Source: Nemopilema nomurai (taxonomy: Eukaryota; Cnidaria; Scyphozoa; Rhizostomeae; Rhizostomatidae). From it: DNA of 64,000 nucleotides. The position numbers and the translations under genes are program-made. The stretch lies in assembly GCA_003864495.1 (NCBI GenBank), contig ML133478.1:1291606-1355605 (forward strand), written 5' to 3'. Shown in pieces: positions 1 through 12,300 of the stretch. The notes beneath the pieces were generated by a model. The model had not been told where the DNA came from, made no database searches, and saw nothing but the letters and a program-made list of their open reading frames with translations. Numbering within the stretch: position 1 is the first letter of the stretch; each line of letters opens with the position of its first letter.

Positions 1-859
1 CCAATTGTCCCGATGTTGGCCAAACATGGTGTTTCTTTAGGACTGAAAGCAGATCTGATTGTTGTTTTCTTGACAAGTGTCCGATGTTGAGGTCTTCAAT
101 GGGCACTTCAGAAATGTTTTCGGCAGCATAATCATCATGAATGGCGTTCACATCTGATATAAACGGCTGCAAATGCATGACTTTAGTACCAGGCTGTAAA
201 GATACTGTACTGCGAGTCGTGTTAGCTAACTCGATCAAGACAGAATTATCGGAATCAGCTTCTGTTACAACCGGGGCAACTAAAACTCGATCATCAGCTC
301 TAACTAGCTGTCGCTCCCCAAACAAAGCTAACCCACAATGATTCCCCACCAATTCTGCCTTGACACGCACAGGTGCCCCTACAGGCAAAACCACAACAGA
401 TTTCAAAATGGCAACACAATCAGATGGCAATGATTCAAAAGGAATTTCAGCAGTCCCTAGCATAAGCAATTTCCTTCCATAATCAATTATTGCATTCTGG
501 CTCTTCAAAAAATCATTACCCAACAAAAAATCAAATTTGAAATTTTCTACAAGAATTACTTGCAGTTCTAAACATTGGTGTCCAATTTCTAACCAAACAT
601 TACCCTCACCAACAACTTCAAGATTCTTTCCCCCAGCACCAACTAAACAAACATGCGTATCAAGAATTTTATTATCAAAACATAATTTTCTCCAAAAATC
701 AAAATCAATTATTGTGTACTTGGCTCCCGTATCAACAAAAATATCAGCATCAACATTATTTACTTTACCACTAACCCAAACTCCTTCTTTCGCTAACCTC
801 GAACTCAATGAACAATTCAAATCAACGGGGATGTCCATGTTCGGTGAAAATACAGGAGT
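1..859 (-). pseudogene. LTR retrotransposon aspartic protease and start of pol (runs off left edge)
   Basis: Reading the minus strand gives a frame that is open from the fold-back insertion at 866 to the window edge, with a Met at 838-836. It shows the retropepsin active site DTGA at 733-722, followed by a hydrophobic run, and the flap-side motif LLGND near 526-512. This is the aspartic protease that cleaves the element's polyprotein; the reverse transcriptase would lie left of position 1. The frame itself looks undamaged here, but the element has a broken gag and two insertions, so this copy is dead as a unit. The family is probably Ty3/gypsy, an inference from gag and protease style and not proven without the RT. 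Confidence 0.8.
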
Positions 860-984
860 CCCCACTATGAGGCGCCATAGGGGACAAAAGTATGAAAATA
901 TAATTTCGTTGTATGAAAACGTATTTATGGTACATGCATATTTTTTCGGTATCATAATGGCTATTTTATTGTATGTCTTGGAAA

Positions 985-1107
985 TTTTATAGCATAAAAT
1001 TCATGCAATAAAAATTTCATAGCATAAAATTCATGTCATGGAAATTTCATAGCATAAAATTCATGTCATGGAAATTTCATAGCATAAAATTCATGTCATG
1101 GAAATAT
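985..1107. repeat. 30-bp satellite, left arm of the fold-back element
   Basis: There are about four tandem copies of a 30-bp unit containing ATAGCATAAAATTCATG and TCATGGAAATTTC. The same unit appears in reverse orientation at about 1430-1600. Confidence 0.8.
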
Positions 1108-1160
1108 GTGGATTTGAATGCGTGCGCATGTAAAATCCCGCCAAATCAATCAGAGCTAAC

Positions 1161-1418
1161 ATGGCGGATCAACAGCGTCATGATCGGCTCGGTGGGCATG
1201 ACGTAGTTACAATGGACTCAGAATCTATTGAAACAATCGTCAACTCACTTGTCCAAAACCCTACATTCCAAGAGACGATTTCTGCAATTTTATCAAGGCG
1301 TGTCGAATTTACAACACGACCATCGATGTTGCAAAATTCAAACAGAGGTATACCTCCCGTTCCTAGTCCTACAACATATTCTCCAGTTCCAAGTCCTACC
1401 GCTTCATCGACTGTTTGA
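1161..1418 (+). CDS. small open frame of unknown function inside the fold-back element
   Basis: The frame is 85 codons long and starts with ATG 22 bp after the sequence CCCGCCAAATCAATC. The product is hydrophilic, with a predicted helical stretch (ESIETIVNSLVQNP) and a Pro/Ser/Thr-rich end that repeats PVPSPT. No domain is recognised. It could be a fragment of a transposon protein or a captured host exon. It is the only part of the element that is not inverted repeat. Confidence 0.35.
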   Translation: MADQQRHDRLGGHDVVTMDSESIETIVNSLVQNPTFQETISAILSRRVEFTTRPSMLQNSNRGIPPVPSPTTYSPVPSPTASSTV

Positions 1419-1429
1419 CAAGAGCATTT

Positions 1430-1600
1430 TGCTATGAAATTTCCATGACATGAATTTCTTGCTATGAAATTTTTATGATATGAATTTTATGCTATGACTT
1501 TTCCATGGCATGAATTTTATGCTATGACTTTTCCATGGCATGAATTTTATGCTATGACTTTTCCATGGCATGAATTTTATGCTATGCCTTTTCCATGTGA
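1430..1600. repeat. 30-bp satellite, right arm of the fold-back element
   Basis: There are about five copies of a 30-bp unit containing CATGAATTTTATGCTATG, the reverse complement of the left-arm satellite with a few substitutions. Confidence 0.8.
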
Positions 1601-1737
1601 CTTTTAAAATAGCTATTATGATACCGAAAAAATATGCATGTACCATAAATACGTTTTCATACAACGAAACTATATTTTCATACTTTTGTCCCCTATGGAG
1701 CCTCATACCCCACACTGGCTCTTTCTTCCTCTATGAG

Positions 1738-2657
1738 TCAGGATCGATTCGTGTTCTGCTGCTGACTTCTCCGGGGGGCGGCTTGAGGGCAGTTTCGTTG
1801 AATGTGTCCTGGCTGGTTGCAACGGTAGCACACAACATGTCCATTGGGTGTTCGTCTAGCTCCCTGATATCGACTGGGTTGAAGTGCAACAACTGGTTCT
1901 TGTGAGGCTAGTTGGGCTTGGCTGGCTGCTTGGGAGGCAAGGCTCTCTACCGCTTTTGTGAGGTTCTGTATGGCCTTCCAGATCTCTTCGTTGCTTTTCA
2001 CACGTTCCTCGTTGAATTTTTGGATGGTTGCCATAACATCATCAGAGATCGTATTTACGCGAGATTTCCTTCCCAATGAATTTAGAAATACTTCTCTGCG
2101 CTCTGCTGCGGTAATCGCTTCTTGGAACGAACGAGGGCTCTTTTCCCACACTGTTTCTTTTATTTCCGGGCGAAGGCCTTTAATGAAAAATTCACACGCT
2201 ATGCGATCTTTTCTTTCAAGGCTATCCAAGCCATCGTGTCCCTTAATCACCAACTTGTCGATCTTCTCTGAGAATTCTGCAACTGATTCTTTTGGTCCTT
2301 GGGCAATCTCTTGCAGCTTCTGTCGAGCTAGGAACTTTTTCTCCTCTGTATTAAAAAGATCTTCTAAGGATTCCTTTAGCTGTTCCAGGTCTTGTCTTTC
2401 TTCTAAAGGGATTCTCCAAAACATTCTGGCTGCTCGTCCACTCAGGTATGCTGGGATCAACTGAATTTGGTTCTCGTCGTCCACCCATTTGCCACTGCTG
2501 CAATATCCCAGTTAATCATCCATTCTGTTATGTCTTCATTGTCCCTCCCTGTAAAAGGCTGGATATCGACAATCGTTTTCCTAGGCCTAGGAACTGGCAC
2601 TGGTCTTTGAGGGGCAACGTGAATTGCATCGGCTTCGTTTTCATCTCTGTGTGCCAT
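1738..2657 (-). pseudogene. retrotransposon gag with CCHC zinc knuckle, frameshifted
   Basis: The start ATG is at 2657. The first 60 or so codons are in one frame and the remaining 248 in another; the frames swap in the overlap at about 2457-2484, consistent with a single lost base. The long part carries the Retrotrans_gag fold (YLSGRAARMFW near its start, then LEDLF and VAEF motifs) and a C-terminal zinc knuckle C-x2-C-x4-H-x4-C (CYRCNQPGHIQRNC). Gag proteins package the element's RNA in a cytoplasmic particle. The frame ends at a TGA at 1740-1738. If the fold-back insert is ignored, the protease frame lies in the same phase after that stop. Confidence 0.85.
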
Positions 2658-2715
2658 CTTTTTTCTATCCTTTAGGGCTCGTTGAAACGTTTATTTCAGT
2701 TAAAATCCCACTCAA

Positions 2716-2724
2716 CTGTCACCA
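2716..2724 (-). other. possible primer-binding site
   Basis: Just inside the LTR, the minus strand reads TGGTGACAG. A TGG-starting tract here is typical of the tRNA primer site of LTR elements. The tRNA was not identified. Confidence 0.45.
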
Positions 2725-3114
2725 TAAAATGTCACACACCGTGTGTTGTGAGACTTAAGTTATCCTAACAGTAGTCCTTAAAGACTAAAGGTATAACCAA
2801 GATAGCACAAACACAGAAGGTTCACGTACTTCTTTGAGCCACTTCAACTCATCCTCCTCTTCAAACTTTACATGCTGTATATATACTTTAAAGCAAGAGG
2901 ATCTATATTTAGAAAATAATGAGCAAGTTTCATTAACGACATGAAATACGTAAAAAGTACGACGTGAAAACATGGGAAAGGAAGGGAAGGGCTGAATAGG
3001 TATGCTAAAACAAGCTTAATGACGCTAAACTAAATAAAAACATACGTAAATGATACCTGTGATACAAGGAAAACGAAATAAACAACGATGACTAAACTAG
3101 GCATTACGGTCTAA

Positions 3115-3846
3115 AGCCTGAAATACACGATCAGTTTTTATCAGTTTTTTGACTGACAGTTTTCAGTTTTTCAAAAACTGATGTCCTTCATACACGATCA
3201 GTTTTTATCAGTTTTTGACTGACAGTCTTCAGTTTCACAAAAACCGATTGGAATGAGTTCACGTTTTGATTAGATCGGCTTTTTTTTACAATGGAGCTTG
3301 ATCAAGAAACAACTGCTGTTGTTCTGGCTGCGGCTCTGGTCGTCAAAAAAGGCGAAAATATCGAAAAAAGAAAGCAATGTCTGTTTGAGTAAAGCCATGG
3401 TTGAGTAGGAGAACTAACCTCTGTGTTTACGACACTCTTCTACAAGAGTTAAGATCGGAGGATGAAGGAGAGTATTGAAAATTTCTGAGAATGACGCCTG
3501 AAAATTTTGACGAGTTGTTGGAGCTGATTAAGGTGAACATTTCAAAATACGACACAAATATGCGTGATTCTATCCCTGCAAGTATTCAACTAGCAGCCAC
3601 TGTAAGGTATTTGGCAATCTTGCGCAAGGGGATTATAGGGGCGCCAGCTTTAAACAATGGAGTCTACATCAATGAATAGAAATTCCATCAGTCAAAAACT
3701 GACGAAGTTGGACGTGTTCAACTTCTTCAGTCAAAAACTGAAGGTCATTAAAGCATCAGTTTTTATCAGTTTTTGCTAAATACACGATCAGTTTTTGACT
3801 GAAGACTGAAAACTGTCAGTTAAAAACTGATCGTGTATTTCAGGCT
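3115..3846 (+). mobile_element. PIF/Harbinger-type DNA transposon, deleted copy
   Basis: The terminal inverted repeats begin AGCCTGAAATACACGATCAG at both ends. The 3-bp duplication TAA flanks the element (3112-3114 and 3847-3849), as expected for PIF/Harbinger (TWA target). Subterminal CAGTTTTTGACTG motifs repeat many times. The interior keeps a decayed transposase start. The element lies within the LTR and is therefore younger than it. Confidence 0.85.
3292..3679 (+). pseudogene. Harbinger transposase N-terminal remnant
   Basis: An ATG at 3292 opens a frame that soon breaks. The recognisable pieces, in different frames, are a KPWLSRR-like stretch, a TLLQELRSEDEGEY stretch, and from 3491 an open frame with FDELLELI, DTNMRDSIP and ATVRYLA. 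This order matches the N-terminal helical region of DDE_Tnp_4 (Harbinger) transposases. Stop codons and frame changes make it non-functional, and the catalytic DDE part is missing. Confidence 0.75.
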
Positions 3847-4056
3847 TAACAATACTGGGAAAATCCCGCACCTATAAACAAAACAAAGAGAGGGGATGTG
3901 ACGCAGACTTGCTTACGTGCGTGCCAGGGGTAGCCTACGATAATGATATGCAAAACAGAAGATCCTAAAATGAATGGGTCTACGGGGAGAATGTAAGCAA
4001 GCTGTGGAGACGGGCCTAAGGGGGTAAAAGGAACGCACAAAGGAGGGTTCGTGACA

Positions 4057-6248
4057 CTATAATGATCTTTTTTCTATTTGTTTCTAAATGGCCTTGAAAA
4101 ATATTCAGCTCTACAAAAAGTCTTCAGCTTTCACCGGCCCTGGGAAAAGCCAGTTGCAGAATAATTAGGCAAACGTTTACGGTCTATGGGCAGCTGCATC
4201 AAACGGGGTTGTTATAGGAGGCCAGCTAAACGGACAACAATCAGTTCAATTGATATATGTGTTGTTGAAAGTACGCCCTCAAGCATCAACTTTCCCAATG
4301 CCCTTCTAAAGCATGCACGATCTTTTGGTAATATAACAGACATTTTCAGAATTAAATAATCAGAATATGAATAAAGAAAAGAAAGGCGATTGAAGACCAG
4401 ATTGCCAAAGATCCTGATTGATCCCTTTGGTTTAATTGAATCATCTCCCTCTTGTCCTTTCCATCCGCAATTCCGTTTTGCCACCATCGCCGCCTTCTTA
4501 ATAAAAATATTTACAACACAATGTTCATGTTTTTCTAGCGATAATCCACAAACTGAGTTAGTGGTTCACTTTTTTGACAGCAACTGTTAACATTTAGAAA
4601 ATTCCGCTTGAAGGGCAGAGCTTTTTAAGTAACAAATTCCTTGTAAACCACCGCAAAAATTTTACTGTCATCAGTTGCGATTCAATGAATAGAGCCAAGA
4701 AAGGCCTATCGTCAGATTGTGGGGAGCATCCCTGCCTTGTATGACCACACTCTTGTCTTAATCATTCATTTTCAAAGGACTCTATGTTGTTGTGATGGAA
4801 AAGCTAGTTGATGTTGGAACAATATACGTTACCAATGTGTTTACCAACCTACAGTGAAGCTACCTGGAATTTGCAGTAGGCCAAAAATGTTCTATTTTCA
4901 AAAACTATAAGCCTCTTTTAAAACCCAAAGCTTTTAAAGAAGTCGAATTTCAATCTCAAATATGCAAGCAGAAATGAATCAACCACAGTAACTTCCCTTC
5001 AGGGAGGGAGAGTTCTAAATGGGCAAATGCAAGCCCATCTAAATGGCAAGATGTTTCCTCCTCGGGTCGTTAAGACATTGTACATATGTGCTAAACACAG
5101 TCAGAGATCTACGTCATTAGTCCCCAGTCCTTTATATTCGGCATCGGTAAAGGCAGCCCATATCGATCGCTATTTTTAACCTTGTGAACGTCTTATTTCT
5201 TGAGGTGATTATAGGGTCATGCTTTCTTCCTTTTCAAATGAGACAGAAAGGTATCTCCAAACTCAGCTAATTTACGAGAAGTAGATGTTTAATCGTACTG
5301 CTCAAATTTTTGCAACCAGGTCTTTGCCACCCCTCCCCCAAGTTTGCGAAACCGGGCTTCCGATGAGACCAATAACTTGAGGGGGGACGAACTTTTATGC
5401 AAAAGATGCAAAGAAAAGAGAAAAGGAACTTGTCATAAGGCTCGAATAGTACTATTTGCAAAAAGTGGGGCATAGGAAGCCTGAGCGGCCCCGGACCTTT
5501 ACGCCGTTTACCCCCCCCCCCTCTCTCTATGCTTCTGCTCGAGTGGCACGCGCAAAGGATGTTATTTCGGCAAAAATCTATCTCGTAGAGAAAGCATTCA
5601 CTGTTCTGAAAAGACACAAGTCAAGATTGAGTGAAGGCATGGCAGTCCCCTGCTCTGAAATCTCAATTTATGGTGAAAGCTTCAAAGGCCTTCTGGCAAC
5701 CAAGACTGCTGCAATGCCGCTGTATATATTTACTTGAAAAACATATTTGTTTTTACAACATCTCAAACATTGCAAGATGTGGCCAAGCGAATGACTTTGT
5801 CAAACGAAAATAGAGATTCGACGCGAAAAATGCATGGGGCCATTGCACGGGGTCTACTCCGCACAGCCGCCAATCGACAGGTCATTCTAGGGTCGAGCTC
5901 GACATTTCACCTTAACCTCTTTGCAAAGAATTCTGATTTCCTTGCCAGAACGTAAACATTTGCACGCGCTTGTGAATAACTGTGAAACAAAGTGAAAGAC
6001 AGGATTCTCCCCGTCTCTCCGGGGCGTTCCCCATTCATATCAATTGAGCGCAAAGTTTGAATTCCTGAAAAGTTTCCGACGTGGAATTATCGGTGCTTTT
6101 GTTATCAATGTGACTTCCGGACATGTAGAGCCGTGGACTGCATCAATTGATCATTGCAGCATCGGGCTCTCGACGCGCAGTTAGAACGCCCTTAGCTAAA
6201 ATAAACTTTCATGAAGTTCGTTTCTTGAGACTGGCTTTCAACTGCAGG
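4057..6248. other. upstream region with no recognised gene
   Basis: I see only short chance frames here, plus a C-run at 5510-5520. The promoter and 5' leader of the large gene should lie at the right end. A short upstream frame (ATG 6211, stop 6226-6228, five codons) precedes the chosen start. Confidence 0.4.
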
Positions 6249-6324
6249 ATGTTTAAAGGTGGTGGAGAAATGACCTTGTTGCTTGCTCTCGTAATTCTTG
6301 CCTCTCAAGTGGACTTTTCCTACG
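6249..6324 (+). CDS. exon 1: signal peptide
   Basis: ATG with A at -3. The sequence [20 protein letters not shown] has a hydrophobic core, and the exon ends near a small-residue cleavage region. A second in-frame Met at 6270 would give a more ordinary signal peptide. The donor GTAAGT follows TAC G (phase 1). Confidence 0.8.
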
Positions 6325-9300
6325 GTAAGTGATGGCATTTGATTTTTGGCACACGTGTTTGTGGCCTTAGTTTCTGTTTGGATTTCTCTTCTAGCTTTTG
6401 AGGCCAATTTGTTCTGAAATGTTATGAATTAACAAAGCCTATATTTTAAAAAAACGTCAATCCTTGTATTGTGATGTGTTCGAACATTACTTTTCAAGGT
6501 CCTTCAAGTGAATCCTTCAGACCGAAACTTTTTTAGAAACGATGCAAGTTTTGCAACAATGTCCCCTTCAAAGTTGCTGAATCTTGTTTACATAACATCT
6601 TCGAAATTTTTTTATATACTTCAGTGTATCCAAACGTTTTCCACCGTAACCAAAATATGAAGTTATTAACTCACGTTTATGCCCGTTTTGGCCTCAATGC
6701 TATTTTCTTGTTAGAATACATGTTCACTTTGGGTTGGGATACTTTTTACTTCGATTTGCAATGATCTGTAGATTGAAATGCCCAAAGAACGATCCATTTA
6801 ACATTCCAGACCAGATATGTTTAATCATTTCGAAACCTTAAATGAAAAAAAGCGAAGACACTTGATTGCTCAATCAGTTAAAGACAACGACCTTTCTTTT
6901 CATTCGTACAGCCATTTTGATTGGATTCTCACCACTCCACATTTCATATACTTTCGCGACCTCAGAATAACAGGCAATTTGTCATGGTCAAATCGATTTA
7001 CTTCTAAAGGATTACCACCTTGCATAAGTTATTCAATTGAGCATTCATGCAGAAAATTGCTATTAAATTGAATAAAGAATTGCTGAACATTTCAGGTCTA
7101 AGGAAGGTATTAAATTTATCGGGCTTTACTCCTAGTTTAAGAGAACTAGTTGTTCCATTTGCTCTTTTGATCCTGCCCTTCTGAAGCTTACGTCCTCTAA
7201 AATTTCTAATTGCTTGTTTAAACAAATTATTTTTAAATCTGACGGAATCTGGTCCGTCCACTTTTTAATCGTTCCAACTTTTATATAGTTCCTTTTTTGG
7301 CCTGTGTACACTTCCCGTCAAGTTGGACCACTGAGTCAGCAAACTAGAGCACCGGAATTTCGTTGAATCAACCCTTCCACCTTTTTGTTGAAAAAATTTG
7401 TTTGTAAACTCTCGGAAGCCACACATAAGCTTCGATGTTAATGTAGCAAACGGACATTGCATTGAATTCTAGATGTGCTCGATCGTCAAGATTGGAACTT
7501 CGGATTAAAATGGTAGAGAAGGAAAACTGTTGCCTAGTTTTCCATTACACAATGAAAATTATGTTTTCAATCACTTAAATTGAAGATTTGATTCAAAACT
7601 AGTAGCAGGATTTATTTAAAGCGATGAAGCTCTCATAATTAAACTTTGTTTCAAACATCTCATTTTTCACATTTCGCAATCAGCCTTTGATCCCCCCTTT
7701 TCTAAGCCTTCTGTTGAGTTCGTTTTTTTACTTCCACCCTTTACCCACACCTTTTGACGTTACCCTGAGTCCGCAAAAGCCTACCCTACCCTCTACGATG
7801 CCCCCAAACTCCACCCACTACCCACCTCTGACAAAGTTGACCTTCCCTACCATGAAATGGCATTTCTTAGATCAAATGTTGATATTTCTAAACGCTGCTC
7901 TAACCAAATGATACTCTTCCGCCGATATTTTGCGACAAAGTCGCGATCATCCGATTTAACTGATATTGCGTCTTTTACAAGATTTACTTGATCCGACCTT
8001 GGTCGTGGTTTGATTCCTTATTCCAATCCGATAAAACAATGTAAACAAACCATGTCAATGAGCGTTTGTTTTCACCCATCTGTCTCAATGTTTTTTTACT
8101 GCACGCGTTTGAGTGTAAATGCTTCGTCATTTGCAACGGGACACAATGTCCGGGGTTATTCACTTCCTTCTCTAATCAAAGTAATTTCCAGAAATTATTT
8201 TAATCTAGGATCTCGGTCTTCGTATTCCGCACAGACCTGCTTTTCAATCCCGGTCCGGACAAATTTTTCACCCAATTAAATCGTAACCAATATCAAAACC
8301 GGCTTTTAGGCACATCTTCTAAAGTGGTTTTAATTTTTCGCCCAGCAAGATACCAGTTCACATTTCGGCTAATAACCAATATTTTGCAGCAAGCTAGTCT
8401 TGTCTTGATGTTATCATTCCGGCGGGGTGCCCAAGAAATGTTGAAATACCGGCTTTGGTGTCGCAAGATGACGCAGTCAAGCCGCGTTTCGCCGCTTGCG
8501 CCACTTTGCCGAAAAGAAAAGTCGCATTTTTCAGCTGGAGAAATTTGTGTCGCGAGGGTCTCTAGTCTTTTCCAGCAGACCGGAATACAATAGTTGGGCT
8601 ATATTGAATCTTACTCTGTGCAGAAGAGATTCGCCGTTTTATATCTACTTGCGAAGAGACGGTGAAAAGATCTGTATCACCGTTTTTATGTTTCTATTAT
8701 TATAAGATATTTAGACCCATCTTCTTTTGAAATGTACCACCATTTAAAGTAGCACCGTTTATGGCCTTAGCACAATGACGTGATTTCCCAAAGGATCTTT
8801 GCAGGATACCGCCCCTTAGAGAGGCTTGATCCTGAAGAGGCCGGTCTCATTAAGTCTTGCAATGTTGCAGATTTTTTAATGTGTAGGGAAGGAGTGAAGT
8901 TGTGAGAACGGCATTATTGAGTTTTATAAAAGATGTCGAAGTAGGTGTAAGGATTAGCCTATTGTCATTAGAGAATATCCCGAATTTGATATCAGATTTG
9001 TAACTTTTATCCTCGCCGTCTTTATCCTTGCCGACAAGGTGACCCTAATGAGGCTAGATATGACATCATCGCTCGCTTACTCGGCCCAGCCCCTTACCGC
9101 TGATCAAAGGGACCAAAGTCTTTTTACTTTGGTGAAATATTGTTGGTTTCGACAATAAAGAGCTATGTGACTTAATCTGAGGCCTGAAATTTTCTACATA
9201 CCCTAAACTGGCTGTGGTTATGCATACTGAAATGCAAGGAATGATAATTAGCTTCTTTTTTTCTCCACGTGGTATTCGAAATGTTGCTTGGAGTCTCCAT

Positions 9301-12300
9301 AAAATAACTCAGGCAGAATTGCCAAAAATTACATTTGGATAAGGGCTAAAAGGCTCGAGGAAGAAATTGAATGGAAAAGCTTTTTTGCATTCATTTGGAA
9401 AATCTCTAAAACAATGTCCCCAGCATGAATATATATCGAAAATTAGACTCAATAACCAACAGAAGTTTGTATCTGGCATTACTGCCTAAATGAGCACTTT
9501 AGCCTTTAAAGGACCCTACAAACCCTTTTGCAAATATGTTTTGTACCAGGTGATGCTAAATTAATTCTCTGTTACGCTCCATTCATTCTCTTTTTCAGGA
9601 AAGCCGAAATACGTGCCTAAATTTTTTGATGACTGCAAGAGGGGCGTGCCCATAGTCCAATGCATGGAGGATCCTTGCCTCAAGACAGAATGTCCAGGGT
9701 ATCCAGAAGCGAAGTGCCGAACAAACCTGTGCGGACAATGCAAGGCAGAATTTCTTCAGGAAGGAACAATTGTGGATTGCAGTGAGTTAAATCTTTGGTT
9801 TCACACCTTAACTTCGCTGCTTTGAAAACAGAGACCTCATAATCTGGATCGTAATCCTACCTTGTTGGACCACAGAAGGTTCACAAATGAAGTCGGGGGA
9901 GGCTCTCAAAGCAGCAGAGCACAGAAGATGCCGAGATGTTACACTCACCCTTGCACCCCACCCCTATTACCCAGTTTTGTTGATCCCCTAAGAGCTAGTC
10001 TTCGATTGTTAAGGAATGTTCTTAAGTCATTACACCATTTAAAGGTGCACTATGGTATTAGAGCACCAACTACCATTTAACATAAATGTGGAATGCAGAG
10101 AGAGACAAAGATTCGTGAACAATGTATATAATATATTATCGTAAAGCGATACACGATACACGTGGAACGCAGAAGCAAGGCTTATAGTACGGAACGTGTG
10201 ATACAAGTACGGCAAACACGACAAATATAATGAATACGGTTAACGAGTCATTTTCAATGGCCTTCATGTTACGGGACGGTTTACGTTAGGGCCCAGACTC
10301 CATGTTATATGTTAAAAACAGGGAGTTAGAGGAGTGCCAGAAAAAACACTTGTTCACTGCTTATAAGCTTATCATGACTTAGTTGGCCGAATAAATTACA
10401 ATTTTTCCCTATTTGCGATGACAGGACGGATGATGACAAGGGCTTATTAGGCCTGATTAAAGATGATGCAAGAAAATGCTGTTAGCATGAGTCAAGAGTT
10501 ATTGACGTAATGTTGTTTTTAGAGAGTGCAGAACTGAGGAATGTTAATGTAAACAGGCCTAAGCAGGGTAGCCATCGATTACAAGGCCTAAACCCAGTTT
10601 GAATATGTCCTGGTTTGGTTAAATGTATTATGAAATTAGATTGTGACCCTCTGTTGAACTGCATCGTCCGAGTTTGCAATTACCCGTTTCGTTGGTAGAC
10701 CCTATACGCATATTTCGTGACGTTGCCTGGAGCCCTCGTCTATGCTAACTTTCCTTTCTCCAGGTCGGGTGCCGATATGGTATGACAACTGCCCTAGAGA
10801 CGTTCCCGTCGTCCAGTGCAAAGCTGACCCATGCATCGGCCTTTACTGCAAGCATTTCCCACAGGCGCTGTGCAGGACGAATCTCTGTGGAGCCTGTCGA
10901 CCAGAGTTTGTCATTGGCGATCGTGTTATCAAATGTGGTGAGTTATATTCTAAACTGACCATCCCCATTTTTTATAATCATGTTTCTACGACCACCCATC
11001 GGAAGAGGTAACAAGAAGTTCTTTTTCCTATCTTCCGTGTCCTTTTGGGTTCGCTGGACATCGAATTACATTATCATTGTGACTACTGACCCTTTAAGCT
11101 GCAAGATAAAATTTCCACACTTCTTTACTTCTTTACAAAATAATCCACACTTATATGAGTCATCCATTGTTATGAATTTATAAATATGAAAGAAGTTGAT
11201 TGTGGATCAATTTTCCCACGAATTCCATGCAAATTCCCACCCATCGGTTGCTGGTATTACCAATTGTGCATGCGCAAAAAGTTATTCAGGGTTTCATCGA
11301 AGCAGGGGAGTGACGCCAATGGTTGCTCCAAAAAGAGGCACTAACGAATCAATAGCGGATTGTGAAGCTGTTCTTTATCGACGGCCATCACATCTTGGTA
11401 ATCTTTTAAAAGAAACCGATTAACTGCTTTATGATACTGTGTTAATCTGGGCTCTGATTACTAAAACGGAAAAGAAAAAGCAGACGTCTTCAAACTTGGA
11501 CTCTAGGTTACAAGCCGGTCTAATACAATCTGCGAAACAGCAACAACAACTATTTGCATTGCTAGAGCCCCCTAAAAGAAGCTTTGGCTTCAGCTTGCAA
11601 ATGTGAATTATGATCATTATGTAAATTACGATCCCTCACTTTACATAGCAACGATACACGCTTTTCTATGAGAAACCACTTTATGAGGAACCTACCTGTA
11701 GAAGGCCGAAATATATAAAGAACTTATACTACTAAAAACGAAATCCCTAAGGAACTTTTCGATTTGAAAATTTTTTATAACTGCAAGCATCAAGAGCTAA
11801 AAAGCCCGTTCCATTCATTTGCAGCCAATACTCGCATATATTGTTTGCTATTCGTGTGTCAAGTGCTTTATTGAGTAGTTTCCGCATACTCTATCTCGCC
11901 CCTCTCTCTATTAAGTGTTAAGGCTTATTGATGTGCAGTGAAAATTAAGGAACTTTTAAGGAACTTTTGGTACTAAAATCTGATGACTCGAGGTCTACGA
12001 ATAAGGAACTTTTGGAACTAGGCCTTGTGGTAGGTTCCTTATAAAAAAGCGTGTATCTCTACTGACTATGAGAAATTCATGCCACATCCATGCTGCATTT
12101 TTTATCAGAGTTAGTGGCACCCAGGATAGGACCAGGCAATGGCTGGAACATCTCTCTGCTCCATGAGGATCTCACCTGAATCCAAGGGTCATGAGCATGA
12201 CCATATTTGGTTGTATGAGTACCCCTTATCAAGACTAAGATTACCCCTTACCCCTTAGCAATCTTAGTGCGTTGCCTGCGTGGTTGGAAATTAAAGTTGC

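Larger units (their letters stand above)
866..1707. mobile_element. fold-back / TIR DNA element nested between gag and protease
   Basis: The ends are inverted copies of each other: the left begins TATGAGGCGCCATAGGGG, and the right, read in reverse complement, begins TATGAGGCTCCATAGGGG. The match continues through about 90 bp on each side (866-965 against 1608-1707). The six bases CCCCAC occur directly before (860-865) and directly after (1708-1713), which is a target-site duplication. Inside each arm lies a 30-bp satellite in opposite orientation (about 985-1107 and 1430-1600), so most of the element can fold back. The centre holds an 85-codon open frame. The superfamily is not recognised. 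Confidence 0.85.
2730..4056 (-). mobile_element. 5' LTR of the retrotransposon (contains a Harbinger insertion)
   Basis: On the minus strand the LTR starts TGTCACGAACCC (from 4056) and ends GGTGTGTGACA (at 2730), with TG...CA ends and the short inverted repeat TGTCAC/GTGACA. It is followed at once by a primer-site-like tract and then gag. Without the 732-bp insertion and its duplicated TAA it would be about 590 bp. The other LTR lies outside the window, so the ends cannot be confirmed by comparison. Confidence 0.7.

Noticed and set aside
5267..5955. Overlapping frames upstream of the large gene
   Set aside because: They are short and low in similarity to anything known, and include a poly-C run.
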